17,521 nt of DNA from Synergistales bacterium Syner_01. Its GTDB lineage: Bacteria > Synergistota > Synergistia > Synergistales > Aminobacteriaceae. This document shows positions 7,698 to 15,072 of the stretch, piece after piece (position 1 is the stretch's first letter; each line of letters starts with the position of its first letter). The stretch is from contig LVBO01000010.1 of assembly GCA_001604435.1 (NCBI GenBank), forward strand, positions 1 to 17,521. The letters run 5' to 3'. Made by a program: the position numbers and the translations under genes. The notes below the pieces were generated by a model. It did no database searches, was not told the origin of the DNA, and saw only the letters and a program-made list of their open reading frames with translations.

Positions 7698-7716
7698 TGC
7701 GTGTTTCGGGATAATT

Positions 7717-8271
7717 CTAAAAACGGGCGTACTTGTCCTTCGCTACGCCGCACACCGGGCACTTGTCCGGCGCTTCGTCGGTGACGGTATGTCCGCACAC
7801 GGGACAGACGTACACAGCCTCGAACTCGATGTCCTTCTTGGCAAGGGCGCACTCGCGGGCGGCGCGGAAAAGCTCGGCGTGCTGCTTCTCGGCCTGGAGC
7901 GCGAAGTTGAAGGTCCGCATCGCGTCCTTTTCACCCTGGAACTTCGCGGCCTCGTAGTAGACCGGGTACATCTGCTCGACTTCGTGCTCCTCGCCCATGA
8001 TGCCGCCGACGAGATTCTCGGCGGTCTCCTTCATGCCGAAAACGGCTCCGGCGGTCAGGCACGAGTCGGCGACATCGCCGTTGAGTACGACGAAGTGGTT
8101 CGTCGCATGCACCTGCTCGGCGTAGGCGACGGCCCTGAAAAGGCGTCCGATCTTCGGGAAACCCTCTTTATCGGCTTTGTCGGCCCAGCCGAGGTAACGC
8201 ATGTGGGCCATGCTCTCTCCGCCGTAGGCGGAACGGAGAAACTCTGCGGTCATGGCGTTTTTTACGGACAT
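7717..8271 (-). CDS. rbr: Rubrerythrin
   Basis: This 184-residue non-haem iron protein reduces hydrogen peroxide in the cytoplasm of anaerobes. Its ferritin-like four-helix domain (about 1-145) carries the di-iron ligand pattern: E19, E52-x-x-H55 (EQVH), the EEHEVEQMYP segment near 94-103, and E128-x-x-H131 (EKQH). The C-terminal rubredoxin-like domain holds the FeCys4 site with C156/C159 (CPVCG) and C171/C174 (CPVCG). Length and domain order fit classical rubrerythrin. The ATG at 8271 is preceded by an AAAGGGGGA ribosome-binding site about 8-10 bases upstream. The gene is divergent from the luxR-like membrane regulator and upstream of the oxygen-sensitive serine dehydratase, which it could protect. 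No clear PerR or Fur box is visible by eye. Confidence 0.95.
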   Translation of the reverse strand: MSVKNAMTAEFLRSAYGGESMAHMRYLGWADKADKEGFPKIGRLFRAVAYAEQVHATNHFVVLNGDVADSCLTAGAVFGMKETAENLVGGIMGEEHEVEQMYPVYYEAAKFQGEKDAMRTFNFALQAEKQHAELFRAARECALAKKDIEFEAVYVCPVCGHTVTDEAPDKCPVCGVAKDKYARF

Positions 8272-8316
8272 GAAAACACATCCCCCTTTGAAATAATATG
8301 TACCTTGAAAGAAAGG

Positions 8317-8383
8317 ATATCATATTTTCGAAGCAAGTGGAAAGAGGCTGTTCAGAGCCCCCGAAAAAGACGGAATATGATAT
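8317..8383. promoter_or_regulatory. 10-bp inverted repeat in the divergent rbr/luxR-like promoter region
   Basis: ATATCATATT at 8317-8326 and its exact complement AATATGATAT at 8374-8383 face each other with centres 57 bp apart. Each copy contains TATGAT, a plausible -10 hexamer, reading towards the gene on its own side (rbr on -, luxR-like on +). They could be two similar -10 regions or half-sites of a shared operator. No strong -35 hexamer accompanies either copy, so the promoter assignment is tentative. Confidence 0.4.
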
Positions 8384-8408
8384 TATCTACGGGAAACATT
8401 ATTCTATT

Positions 8409-8426
8409 CCGGAAGGAGGCTTCCGG
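8409..8426 (+). promoter_or_regulatory. Hairpin enclosing the Shine-Dalgarno of the luxR-like gene
   Basis: CCGGAAG at 8409-8415 and CTTCCGG at 8420-8426 pair perfectly around a GAGG loop (8416-8419). The Shine-Dalgarno AAGGAGG (8413-8419) is therefore half in the stem and half in the loop, and the last stem base is the first base of the GTG start codon. Such a structure would reduce ribosome access. Confidence 0.55.
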
Positions 8427-9853
8427 TGAGAATCTGGAAAACGCTCGCCGCCGCTGCGGGCATGGGGTTGCTTTTTGCATGGATGGAGTCGCTCTTCCTT
8501 CAGTACGGACTGTTGCGGCGTCTGGCGGCGGTGCAGTACGAAGGAATGAATGCCGTTGTCCTCTTTCTTTCGGTGCATGCCCTGACGTATCTTTTTGCGG
8601 CGTTCTTCCCGCCCGGAAAAGATGGAGAACGTCCGCGCGCCGTTGCGGGCGCATCGCTGATGTTTATGCTCCCTTTCCTGCTCGCCGTCGCCGCGTTCCT
8701 CCCCAATCCGTTTTCCGGTATCCTCGGAGTCGTCGGAATGCTCTTTTCGGCGGTTGGCGCCGCGCTGCTCATCGGACTGTGGGGGCTTTTTCTCAGCACG
8801 CTCATTCCCGACGACGTCGCTCTTGTTTTCGGACTCGCTCCCCTTGTCGCCACCTTCATCATGCGTGCGGCGGCACTTTCCCACGCTCTGTTGCTGATTC
8901 TGGGAGTCCCTTTCCTGTCGGTGCTCCTACTGTTCCTCCCGGCCGTGGAGGCTGCCGAGGAACCTCATGAAATCATTCCGGCGGACTCTTTCCCCTTCTG
9001 GCGTCTTGCAGTCTTTCTCTTTTGCCTGTACGCGGCGAACGGTTTTTTGCTCGGTCTTCTTCCTGAACTCTTTCCTGCGCCCTTTCCCAGAGCAGACCAA
9101 GTCTCCGACTGGATCCGGACGCTCTCCGCCCTTGGGGTCGCCGTTGTGTTCCGTTTTTACCCGAGGGCGGAACTGCGGTCATTCTACAAAGGTGCGTTTC
9201 CGTTCATCGCCGCCTCGCTCTTTTTGCTGCTCTTCTCCCCCTTTCAGGCAATCTCCCGCTTCCTCATGGAGACCGGACTCGCGTTTCTCGACCTCTACGC
9301 ATGGCTGCTGCTTATCTATTTCGCCTCGCGGGCGGGGGAGAAACGGAATGCAGTCGTCAATGGCGGTATCTTTCTTATCATTCTTGCCGGAGCAGTCGCG
9401 CATCTGCATTTGATCCTCCGCGAGGACGGCGGCATCATTCACGGTTCGTCGGATCTTGTAGTCTTCGCCATACCGGGAATCTGCCTTCTTCTCGTCATGC
9501 TTGCACTCTGGGACGGACGAGAAGTGCCTCTTCAGTGGGAACGCACCGGCTCGTCTTCTTCATCGACAGAAGAACGGCGGGATACGTCCGGCGCAGGGGA
9601 GCCGGAACAACGTCTTCAAGAGGAGAATGCAACGGAGAAGGAGTCGGAGATGTTGCTCCGCATGAAGCTGATGGAGTTCAACCTGACGCGCCAGGAGACG
9701 GAAATAGTCCTGCTTCTTCTCCAGGGGTTGAAAGATCGCACCATTTGCTCCGCTCTCTACATTTCCCAGAATACCCTCAAGTATCATCTCCGAAATATCT
9801 ATCGCAAGACGGGATCCGCCAACCGCCTCGAACTTAAAGAGATTCTCGGCTGA
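8426..9853 (+). CDS. Polytopic membrane protein with C-terminal LuxR-type HTH
   Basis: The protein has 475 residues. About residues 1-370 form roughly 10-12 hydrophobic segments arranged like a transporter or MFS-like sensor domain. A polar, Ser/Glu-rich linker spans about 375-410. The last 58 residues are a LuxR/GerE helix-turn-helix: FNLTRQETEIVLLLLQG, then an ISQNTLKYHLRNIYRKTG recognition region and a terminal NRLELKEIL. The layout matches the membrane-bound LuxR-family regulators common in Synergistota, Eggerthella-type Actinomycetota and some Negativicutes; their ligands are mostly unknown. The start is GTG at 8426 with AAGGAGG at 8413-8419, embedded in a hairpin. It is divergent from rubrerythrin and lies directly upstream of, and in the same direction as, the pspA-containing cluster, from which a terminator separates it. 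Its targets cannot be read from sequence. Confidence 0.88.
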   Translation: MRIWKTLAAAAGMGLLFAWMESLFLQYGLLRRLAAVQYEGMNAVVLFLSVHALTYLFAAFFPPGKDGERPRAVAGASLMFMLPFLLAVAAFLPNPFSGILGVVGMLFSAVGAALLIGLWGLFLSTLIPDDVALVFGLAPLVATFIMRAAALSHALLLILGVPFLSVLLLFLPAVEAAEEPHEIIPADSFPFWRLAVFLFCLYAANGFLLGLLPELFPAPFPRADQVSDWIRTLSALGVAVVFRFYPRAELRSFYKGAFPFIAASLFLLLFSPFQAISRFLMETGLAFLDLYAWLLLIYFASRAGEKRNAVVNGGIFLIILAGAVAHLHLILREDGGIIHGSSDLVVFAIPGICLLLVMLALWDGREVPLQWERTGSSSSSTEERRDTSGAGEPEQRLQEENATEKESEMLLRMKLMEFNLTRQETEIVLLLLQGLKDRTICSALYISQNTLKYHLRNIYRKTGSANRLELKEILG

Positions 9854-9900
9854 AAGAAGCCGATCGCAAGGGGGATAAACATCACCCTTGCGCAAGGACG

Positions 9901-9954
9901 AAAAAGGTGGGATTCATCACCCCTGAAAGGGGTGGGAAATCCCACCCTTTTTTT
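9901..9954 (+). terminator. Compound terminator after the luxR-like gene, with alternative folds
   Basis: GGTGGGATT at 9906-9914 pairs with AATCCCACC at 9938-9946, enclosing a second hairpin CACCCCT/AGGGGTG (9918-9924 with 9928-9934), followed by seven Ts at 9948-9954. A competing compact hairpin, GGGTGGG/CCCACCC (9930-9936 with 9941-9947, 4-base loop), uses part of the inner hairpin and is itself a classic terminator. A further 8-bp hairpin, CGCAAGGG/CCCTTGCG, lies just upstream (9865-9872 with 9885-9892). Confidence 0.85.
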
Positions 9955-9968
9955 GTGGCGAAGGGGGG

Positions 9969-9995
9969 GTGACATCTCCTCGTTGATGCTACAAT
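9969..9995 (+). promoter_or_regulatory. Weak candidate promoter for the envelope-stress-like operon
   Basis: A TACAAT -10-like hexamer at 9990-9995 lies downstream of the compound terminator, with GTGACA at 9969-9974 as the best -35-like hexamer. The 15-bp spacing is short of optimal. It would give a leader of about 40 bases before the ATG at 10041. Low confidence, by eye only. Confidence 0.28.
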
Positions 9996-10040
9996 CTTTG
10001 CAGTTGTACGACCCGCCGAAGCGAGAGGAGATGATGTACA

Positions 10041-11390
10041 ATGTATTGTCGATGGAAGAGTGCGGCTGCGGTTCTTTTTCTTTTCCTTCTGCTTTTTGTT
10101 CTCTCCCCCTCGGGGGCGGAGTGCGCGACTCCGGCTCCGAAGAACGAGGTAACGCGCGCGGAGTTTTTCCTTAAGAAATTCGAGGACAGGGTGAACCGTT
10201 TCAGGGGACAGTCCTTCCGCCTCGGCTACGAGGATAACGAAGCGCTGAAGCGGATACGGGATCTCAAAGAGAAATATCCGGAGGATCCCGCGGTCGAGGA
10301 GCTCTTTCAGAGAGCGCGCATGGCGCTCATGAAGAGCAAGGGCGACTTCATGGAGATCACCCCGGAGATGCTTTCGTTCCGGGAGAATGAACAGAAGCTC
10401 AAAAAGATCTTCGGAGCGATCGCGGATAAAGAATGGAAGGAGTTCACGGAAGAGATCCTCTCCGGCCCTGCGGCGCTTCCGAAGGCCTTCCCCGCACCCG
10501 ACCGGTCCGAAGTGTCGATCGAGGACCTTAAAGGGTACTACGTGATTCTTGAAGAGTTCGAGTACCCGGCGAACCAGTTCATCGACCTGGGGAGGGAGTT
10601 CGTCTCGGTGGGTACGGGAGCTCGCGGCTACTACTTCGTCGAAATATCGAACCGGAACTGGCTCGGTCCCTATGAAGCGGTCAAACGCTACCGCAGGCTC
10701 GTCAACAGAGACTTTCCCGAGGAGGGTAAGTGGACGCTGCTCGGGAAGATCGTCGGTATCGAAATGGTCATCCCTCAGGCGGAAAAGGTGAAGACCGTCG
10801 CGCCGCAGTGGGGGTGGGTCGTCAGTCCCGTGGCGCTCTACATCCCTGGTATCACCTTCGCTTTTTTCGACCCGTCGGTTGAGGAGGGCGGTTATTTCGC
10901 AGGAGAAGAACGGATGGAGGAGATCAAGGATCCGCTGTACACCGTCCGGTATGTTCCTCCCGATGTCACGCCCGAGCGCCTTGTCGAGATTTTCGCGGCG
11001 TCCGTCAAAGAGAAGAACTTCGAGCTTTTCCTCGACTGCATCGATCCCAACCGCAGAAAGACGCGGACCGCGCTCTCTCTTATCCGCTACCACTGGGATC
11101 TTCACCTGGAACGGTTCGCCGGGTTCTATGTTCATGTCACCACCGACGAGGCGAAGATCGAAGTGATGAAAGGGTTCGGCGGAGGCGCCGGGAGCGTGGA
11201 GGATTTCTTCCTCGACGAGGAACAGCAGGAGAAGATCCGGGAAATTTCCGGCGAGCTTGTCGAACAGGCCACCGTCGTCACCAAGGCGTGGGACGAGCGG
11301 GGTCGGCAGTACGGCTCGCCCAAGCCGCACTACCTTATCCGCAGGGACAAGGGGCGATGGTACATCGATAACTACGAGCAACCCTTCTAA
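10041..11390 (+). CDS. Exported protein of unknown function, first gene of the pspA cluster
   Basis: I do not recognise this 449-residue protein. It has a clear N-terminal signal peptide (hydrophobic core about residues 8-22, likely cleavage after GAECA near 29), so it should be exported. Residues about 35-130 are charged and helical. The middle (about 155-275) alternates like a beta-rich domain, with RGYYFVEISNRNWLGPY near 195-211 and WGWVVSPVALYIPG near 257-270. The C-terminal part (about 310-449), containing FELFLDCIDPN and ending RWYIDNYEQPF, faintly resembles NTF2-like folds; that is only an impression. The start ATG at 10041 has AGGAG at 10026-10030. It ends with a double stop (TAATAA) and is followed within 14-26 bp by the next gene, so it appears to head the operon containing pspA. 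Confidence 0.8.
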   Translation: MYCRWKSAAAVLFLFLLLFVLSPSGAECATPAPKNEVTRAEFFLKKFEDRVNRFRGQSFRLGYEDNEALKRIRDLKEKYPEDPAVEELFQRARMALMKSKGDFMEITPEMLSFRENEQKLKKIFGAIADKEWKEFTEEILSGPAALPKAFPAPDRSEVSIEDLKGYYVILEEFEYPANQFIDLGREFVSVGTGARGYYFVEISNRNWLGPYEAVKRYRRLVNRDFPEEGKWTLLGKIVGIEMVIPQAEKVKTVAPQWGWVVSPVALYIPGITFAFFDPSVEEGGYFAGEERMEEIKDPLYTVRYVPPDVTPERLVEIFAASVKEKNFELFLDCIDPNRRKTRTALSLIRYHWDLHLERFAGFYVHVTTDEAKIEVMKGFGGGAGSVEDFFLDEEQQEKIREISGELVEQATVVTKAWDERGRQYGSPKPHYLIRRDKGRWYIDNYEQPF

Positions 11391-11416
11391 TAAATGGAGA
11401 GAAGGTGAGTCGCGGT

Positions 11417-12985
11417 ATGAAGAAACGATGCATATTCAGCGGTCTGTTCCTGGCGGCGCTTCTATGCGCTTCTTTTCCCGCATGCTCCCTTGCCGCTGCG
11501 CCGCAGCAGGGGCCCGGATTCGGAGAGATCGCCCTGGCGTTGGAGGCGCGTATCGCCGCCGCCGAGGAAAGCATGCTTGCGGGAGTCGCCGCCGTCGAGA
11601 TCTTGCTCAAGTCCGGGAAAACAGAGTCGAGCGAGATGACCGGGGCATGGAACACGATTCTGGAGCAGCACTTTCAGTCGTCCGCTGTGAAAGAACTGCG
11701 TGCGATGCTCCCGATACTTCATTTGACCATTGTCAGGGACGTTGCAAGCGGATCGGGCTCTCAATCGCCTTCCGCTCCCGTTCCTCTTCCTTATCCGAAC
11801 GCCTCCATCGGCGAAGGGAGCTCCGCTCCCGTACGCTCCGCGAAGGGAACTCAAATAACCCTCGCCATAGCAAGAGATATCTACAACGACGCGAAGGAAC
11901 TCTCGGAGTTTGCACAAGAGGTCGTTTCAGTGGGCGAGGCGGTTGCCTGGACGCTCAAGGTGAACCGGCACATGCAATCCCTTACGTTCGATATAGAAAA
12001 CGCGCCGGTGCGCGTGGGCGTCTACGTGAAGGAGATGCGCGAGACCAGCGCTTCGCTGGTGAACATCATTGCGAGGATAAAGCGTGGCGTGGAGCTCCGA
12101 AGACGAGCGAACGTTTCGGCGGCGGATCTGGCCGCTCTCCGGAACGAAGTTGTCCAGTCTATCGGGGGCGTGCGGTTGATGAGGAACAAGACTGTGAACG
12201 CCGCAGTAAGCCTGCTCAATACGAAGAAGTACCTTGAGCCGGGAGAGGGGTACGCCGTTCCCGAATCCGAGGCGAAGCGAATCGCCGTGCTCGCGGAATA
12301 CTGGAGGGATGCGAAGAACCTCTATCCTCTTGTTCGCAGCGACATCATGGAGGGAGTGGCGCGATGGGCGCCTCTTCCCAAGGCGAAGTGGGAGGCGTAC
12401 GGAGAGACGAGGAAAAAATTCGTCGAGGTTTACGGACCTCTGCTGGCCGGGAATATATTCAAGGGAATCCCTCTCTTCGAAGGAAAACAATACAATGAAC
12501 TTCCCGGCGTGGTCCTCGAGGTGGAGAACGCGCTCCGCGCACTCCTTGAGAATATCGACGACCTGCAGAAGGATATCGAACAACGAAAGAAGGCGCTCGA
12601 ACAGGACGAACTGATGACGCAGCGCGAGCGCGTGCAGCTCGCGACACTTTCGACCATGTACAGCCCAGTGGCGGCCAGAAATCTTGTCTTCGCGGCGTCC
12701 AGGGCCGGAGGAGGGGCGAACCGTATTTTGGAGCTGGAGCGTCTGAAGAACGGGGTCGCCAAGAACGGGGAAGAGTACAGGAAATACGACGCGGAGCAGA
12801 AGCTGCTGCAAAGCCGCAAGCACCCCGAGCAGATCAAGGCCGACACGGCGCTGAAGGATTTCGCTAAAGGGCTGGAGGGCGCCCGAAAAACCGCGAAGGA
12901 TATTTTGGATCAGCATGCCGCGCGACGAAAAACGCTCGGACTTCCTCCGGCGCTCAAGGAGATATCGCTGGCGAAGGAGCACTGA
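11417..12985 (+). CDS. Exported helical protein, paralog A of a tandem pair
   Basis: The family is not recognised. The 522-residue product starts with a signal peptide (KKR, hydrophobic core about 8-20, then FPACSLA). I chose the ATG at 11417, with AAGGTGAG 7 bases upstream and a standard signal peptide; an in-frame GTG at 11405 would add four residues. The mature part is almost entirely charged and helical, with likely coiled coil at about 365-410 and 435-505. It shares ordered motifs with the next gene: a Trp-containing helix (MTGAWN near 74-79), VGEAVAW...DIENAP (172-197), VYGPLL (338-343) and EEYRK...HPEQI...RRKTLGLP (452-510). It carries an extra Ser/Pro-rich insert at about 110-140. Its place upstream of pspA suggests an envelope role on the periplasmic side. 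Function unknown. Confidence 0.82.
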   Translation: MKKRCIFSGLFLAALLCASFPACSLAAAPQQGPGFGEIALALEARIAAAEESMLAGVAAVEILLKSGKTESSEMTGAWNTILEQHFQSSAVKELRAMLPILHLTIVRDVASGSGSQSPSAPVPLPYPNASIGEGSSAPVRSAKGTQITLAIARDIYNDAKELSEFAQEVVSVGEAVAWTLKVNRHMQSLTFDIENAPVRVGVYVKEMRETSASLVNIIARIKRGVELRRRANVSAADLAALRNEVVQSIGGVRLMRNKTVNAAVSLLNTKKYLEPGEGYAVPESEAKRIAVLAEYWRDAKNLYPLVRSDIMEGVARWAPLPKAKWEAYGETRKKFVEVYGPLLAGNIFKGIPLFEGKQYNELPGVVLEVENALRALLENIDDLQKDIEQRKKALEQDELMTQRERVQLATLSTMYSPVAARNLVFAASRAGGGANRILELERLKNGVAKNGEEYRKYDAEQKLLQSRKHPEQIKADTALKDFAKGLEGARKTAKDILDQHAARRKTLGLPPALKEISLAKEH

Positions 12986-13019
12986 TTTTCGAGGTATCTT
13001 GAAGGGAGGAGATGGACGC

Positions 13020-14366
13020 ATGCGAGGAAATAAACCGCGGTGGAGCGCAACAGTGTTGGTTGTTGTACTTCTTACGGTGTTGCTGGTCGTATTTCCGGCA
13101 TGTGCGCAGGAGCGTAATGTGGACACGCTGATCGACTCCTACGATTCGCTCGTCAAGCAGGGGATGGAGGCGACGGAGCGGCTTTTGAAATCGACCAAGA
13201 TAGAGAAGTCCGAGGTCGAGGGCGTCTGGAACGATCTGAACGAACGCTTCATTTCGGTCTACAGCAGGATCGGGCACATAGAGTTCGACAGCATGCTGAA
13301 GGTGGACCGGAATGCGTCGAGGGTCTCCCGCGCTTCCGAATGGGACAACAGCATGAAGCTCTTCATCCACGATCTGCAAAACGTTGGCGAGGTCGTGGCC
13401 TGGCAGAGAAAGGTCAATTCCGATATTTTCCACATCGGGTGGGACATAGAGTACGCTCCTCGCAAGATGAGAGAGTTCACGGACGTGCGGGAACAGATGA
13501 GGACGGTCGACCGCGTTGCCGAGGAGGTCAAGGGAGGAAAACTCTCAAGCGCGCAGATTCAAAGGCGCCTTGACGATCTTCGTCCGTATCGTCCGGGGCT
13601 TGAAAACATGTCGGACAGTATCGATCGAATGGTGAAGGGGTTGTCGGAGAATCTCAAGCTCAAGCCGGAGATGGACAAGCGTATATCCCAGATTCTGGGA
13701 AACTGGACGAATATCAAGGCTCGGCACCCCAACGTGAACTCCGAACTGACCGATATGCCTCCGAACTGGGTCGCACTGGCGAAAAAACATTGGGAGAACC
13801 TCGAGAAGGCGCGGGAGGATGTCGAGAAGGCGTACGGACCTCTATTGAACGGAACGCTCTTTTCGGACGTGCCTCTCTTGCGCGGACTACCGTACAAGGA
13901 TCTCGCGAAGCCGGTGATCGAGCTTGAGATCGAACTGAAATCCCAACTTGTTTCCGCAGCCCGGAAGGAAAAGAGCGTCGAAGAGCTGCGAAAAGCGATC
14001 GCGGAGGACGAAGAACTCACGAAAAAGGAGAACGAGCGTTACAGAGAGTTGCATGCGTCGGTTTCTGCAGTCAAGCTGCGCGAGCTTATGCTTGAAGATG
14101 CAAGGGCGGCTGGAGGACAGACCAGGATTCGCGATCTCCAGATCATCATAGCTCGAACCCCTGAAGGCTCCGAGGAGTATCGGAAAGCATCCGAAGAGAT
14201 GCGGCTTATTAACGAGGAAAGACACCCGGAGCAGATCGCGGTGAAGAAAAAGCTCCAGGAATTCTACGCTCTTGAAAAAAAGGTCGAGGAAGAGATACGA
14301 AAACTCTTCGAAGAACACGACAGGCGGCGAAAGAGCCTCGGGCTGCCTTCGGGCCTGCACAGATAA
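13020..14366 (+). CDS. Exported helical protein, paralog B of a tandem pair
   Basis: This 448-residue paralog of the preceding gene is also of unknown family. The start is the ATG at 13020, with AGGGAGGAG at 13003-13011. A longer open frame from 12915 overlaps the upstream gene and would bury the signal peptide, so I rejected it. The signal peptide has its core at about 10-26 followed by FPACAQ, so FPAC is shared with paralog A. The shared core includes VEGVWNDL (66-73), VGEVVAW...DIEYAP (122-147), AYGPLLNG (271-278) and EEYRK...HPEQI...RRKSLGLP (386-443). It is highly charged with long heptad-like helices at about 300-345 and 400-440. The PspA gene follows after 31 bp. Tandem duplication followed by divergence is the simplest origin. 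Confidence 0.83.
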   Translation: MRGNKPRWSATVLVVVLLTVLLVVFPACAQERNVDTLIDSYDSLVKQGMEATERLLKSTKIEKSEVEGVWNDLNERFISVYSRIGHIEFDSMLKVDRNASRVSRASEWDNSMKLFIHDLQNVGEVVAWQRKVNSDIFHIGWDIEYAPRKMREFTDVREQMRTVDRVAEEVKGGKLSSAQIQRRLDDLRPYRPGLENMSDSIDRMVKGLSENLKLKPEMDKRISQILGNWTNIKARHPNVNSELTDMPPNWVALAKKHWENLEKAREDVEKAYGPLLNGTLFSDVPLLRGLPYKDLAKPVIELEIELKSQLVSAARKEKSVEELRKAIAEDEELTKKENERYRELHASVSAVKLRELMLEDARAAGGQTRIRDLQIIIARTPEGSEEYRKASEEMRLINEERHPEQIAVKKKLQEFYALEKKVEEEIRKLFEEHDRRRKSLGLPSGLHR

Positions 14367-14397
14367 GAGCTTCATACTATCAAAGAGGAGGGAAAGC

Positions 14398-15072
14398 ATG
14401 AGCATATTCGCGCGGGTTTCGGATATCTTCAAGGCGAACGTCAACGACATGCTGGACAGGATGGAAGATCCGGAGAAGATGGTCAAGCAGATGATCATCG
14501 AGATGGAGGAGGCCCTTGTAAAGGCCACGTCGGCGCTGGCGAAGGCGATGGCCAACGAGCGCAACCTCCGCAAGCAGCAGGAGAACGCGGTTCTTCAGGC
14601 GAAACAGTGGGAGGACAAGGCTGCGATGGCGCTCAAGGCCGGGAACGCCGATCTTGCGAAACAGGCGCTCTCCAAGAAGATCGTCTTCGACGGACAGGTG
14701 AAGCAGTACGACGCCATGACGGCCCAGGCTTCGAGCACGACGTCGCAGCTTCGTTCGCAGCTCGATACGCTGAAGATGCGGCTCGACGAGGCGCGGATGA
14801 AGCAGGCGACCCTGGTCGCCCGCGCTCAGACGGCGAAGACGCAGAAGGAGTTTTCCACGGTCATGGGGAGCAACGTGGGCCAGGGCGCTTTCGCCAAGTT
14901 CGAAAAGATGGAGAAGAAGATCGAGGGGATGGAGGCGGAGGCGCAGGCGTTCTCGGAACTCTCCGGCGACGCCCCTGCGGACGACCCGTTCAAGGACATG
15001 GAGAAGGATATGCAGCTCGAGGCGGAGATGGCGAAGCTGATGGAGAAGATGGGGGGTGGAGCGGGTGCATAA
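14398..15072 (+). CDS. pspA: PspA/IM30 family envelope-stress protein
   Basis: This 224-residue protein belongs to the PspA/Vipp1 branch of the ESCRT-III superfamily, peripheral proteins that coat and stabilise or remodel the cytoplasmic membrane. The N-terminal MSIFARVSDIFKANVNDML is the amphipathic membrane-binding helix. It is followed by the family signature MEDPEKMVKQMI (residues 22-33) and long coiled-coil helices to about 190. A Met/Glu/Lys-rich tail ends GGGAGA. The start at 14398 has GAGGAGGG just upstream; an open frame from 14272 lies inside paralog B and is rejected. The next gene overlaps its 3' end by 17 bases, indicating coupled translation. No pspF, pspB or pspC is visible. 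Partners here are the exported paralogs, a YbjN-like protein and a GIDE protein. Confidence 0.93.
   Translation: MSIFARVSDIFKANVNDMLDRMEDPEKMVKQMIIEMEEALVKATSALAKAMANERNLRKQQENAVLQAKQWEDKAAMALKAGNADLAKQALSKKIVFDGQVKQYDAMTAQASSTTSQLRSQLDTLKMRLDEARMKQATLVARAQTAKTQKEFSTVMGSNVGQGAFAKFEKMEKKIEGMEAEAQAFSELSGDAPADDPFKDMEKDMQLEAEMAKLMEKMGGGAGA

Noticed and set aside
8426..9970. Whether the luxR-like gene and the pspA operon form one transcript by default
   Set aside because: A strong terminator with seven Ts lies between them, so I did not include the regulator in the operon; readthrough remains possible and is listed as a finding.
9882..11381. 499-codon - strand frame opposite the first gene of the pspA operon
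   Set aside because: The + strand frame has a signal peptide, a good ribosome-binding site and operon spacing; the - strand frame has neither and crosses the terminator region.
12915..13019. Longer N-terminus for exported paralog B
   Set aside because: It overlaps paralog A by about 70 bases, has no ribosome-binding site, and places a signal peptide in the interior of the protein. The ATG at 13020 has AGGGAGGAG and starts right before the signal peptide.
14272..14397. Longer N-terminus for PspA
   Set aside because: It lies inside paralog B; the PspA family starts with the amphipathic helix at MSIFARV, and the ATG at 14398 has a strong ribosome-binding site.
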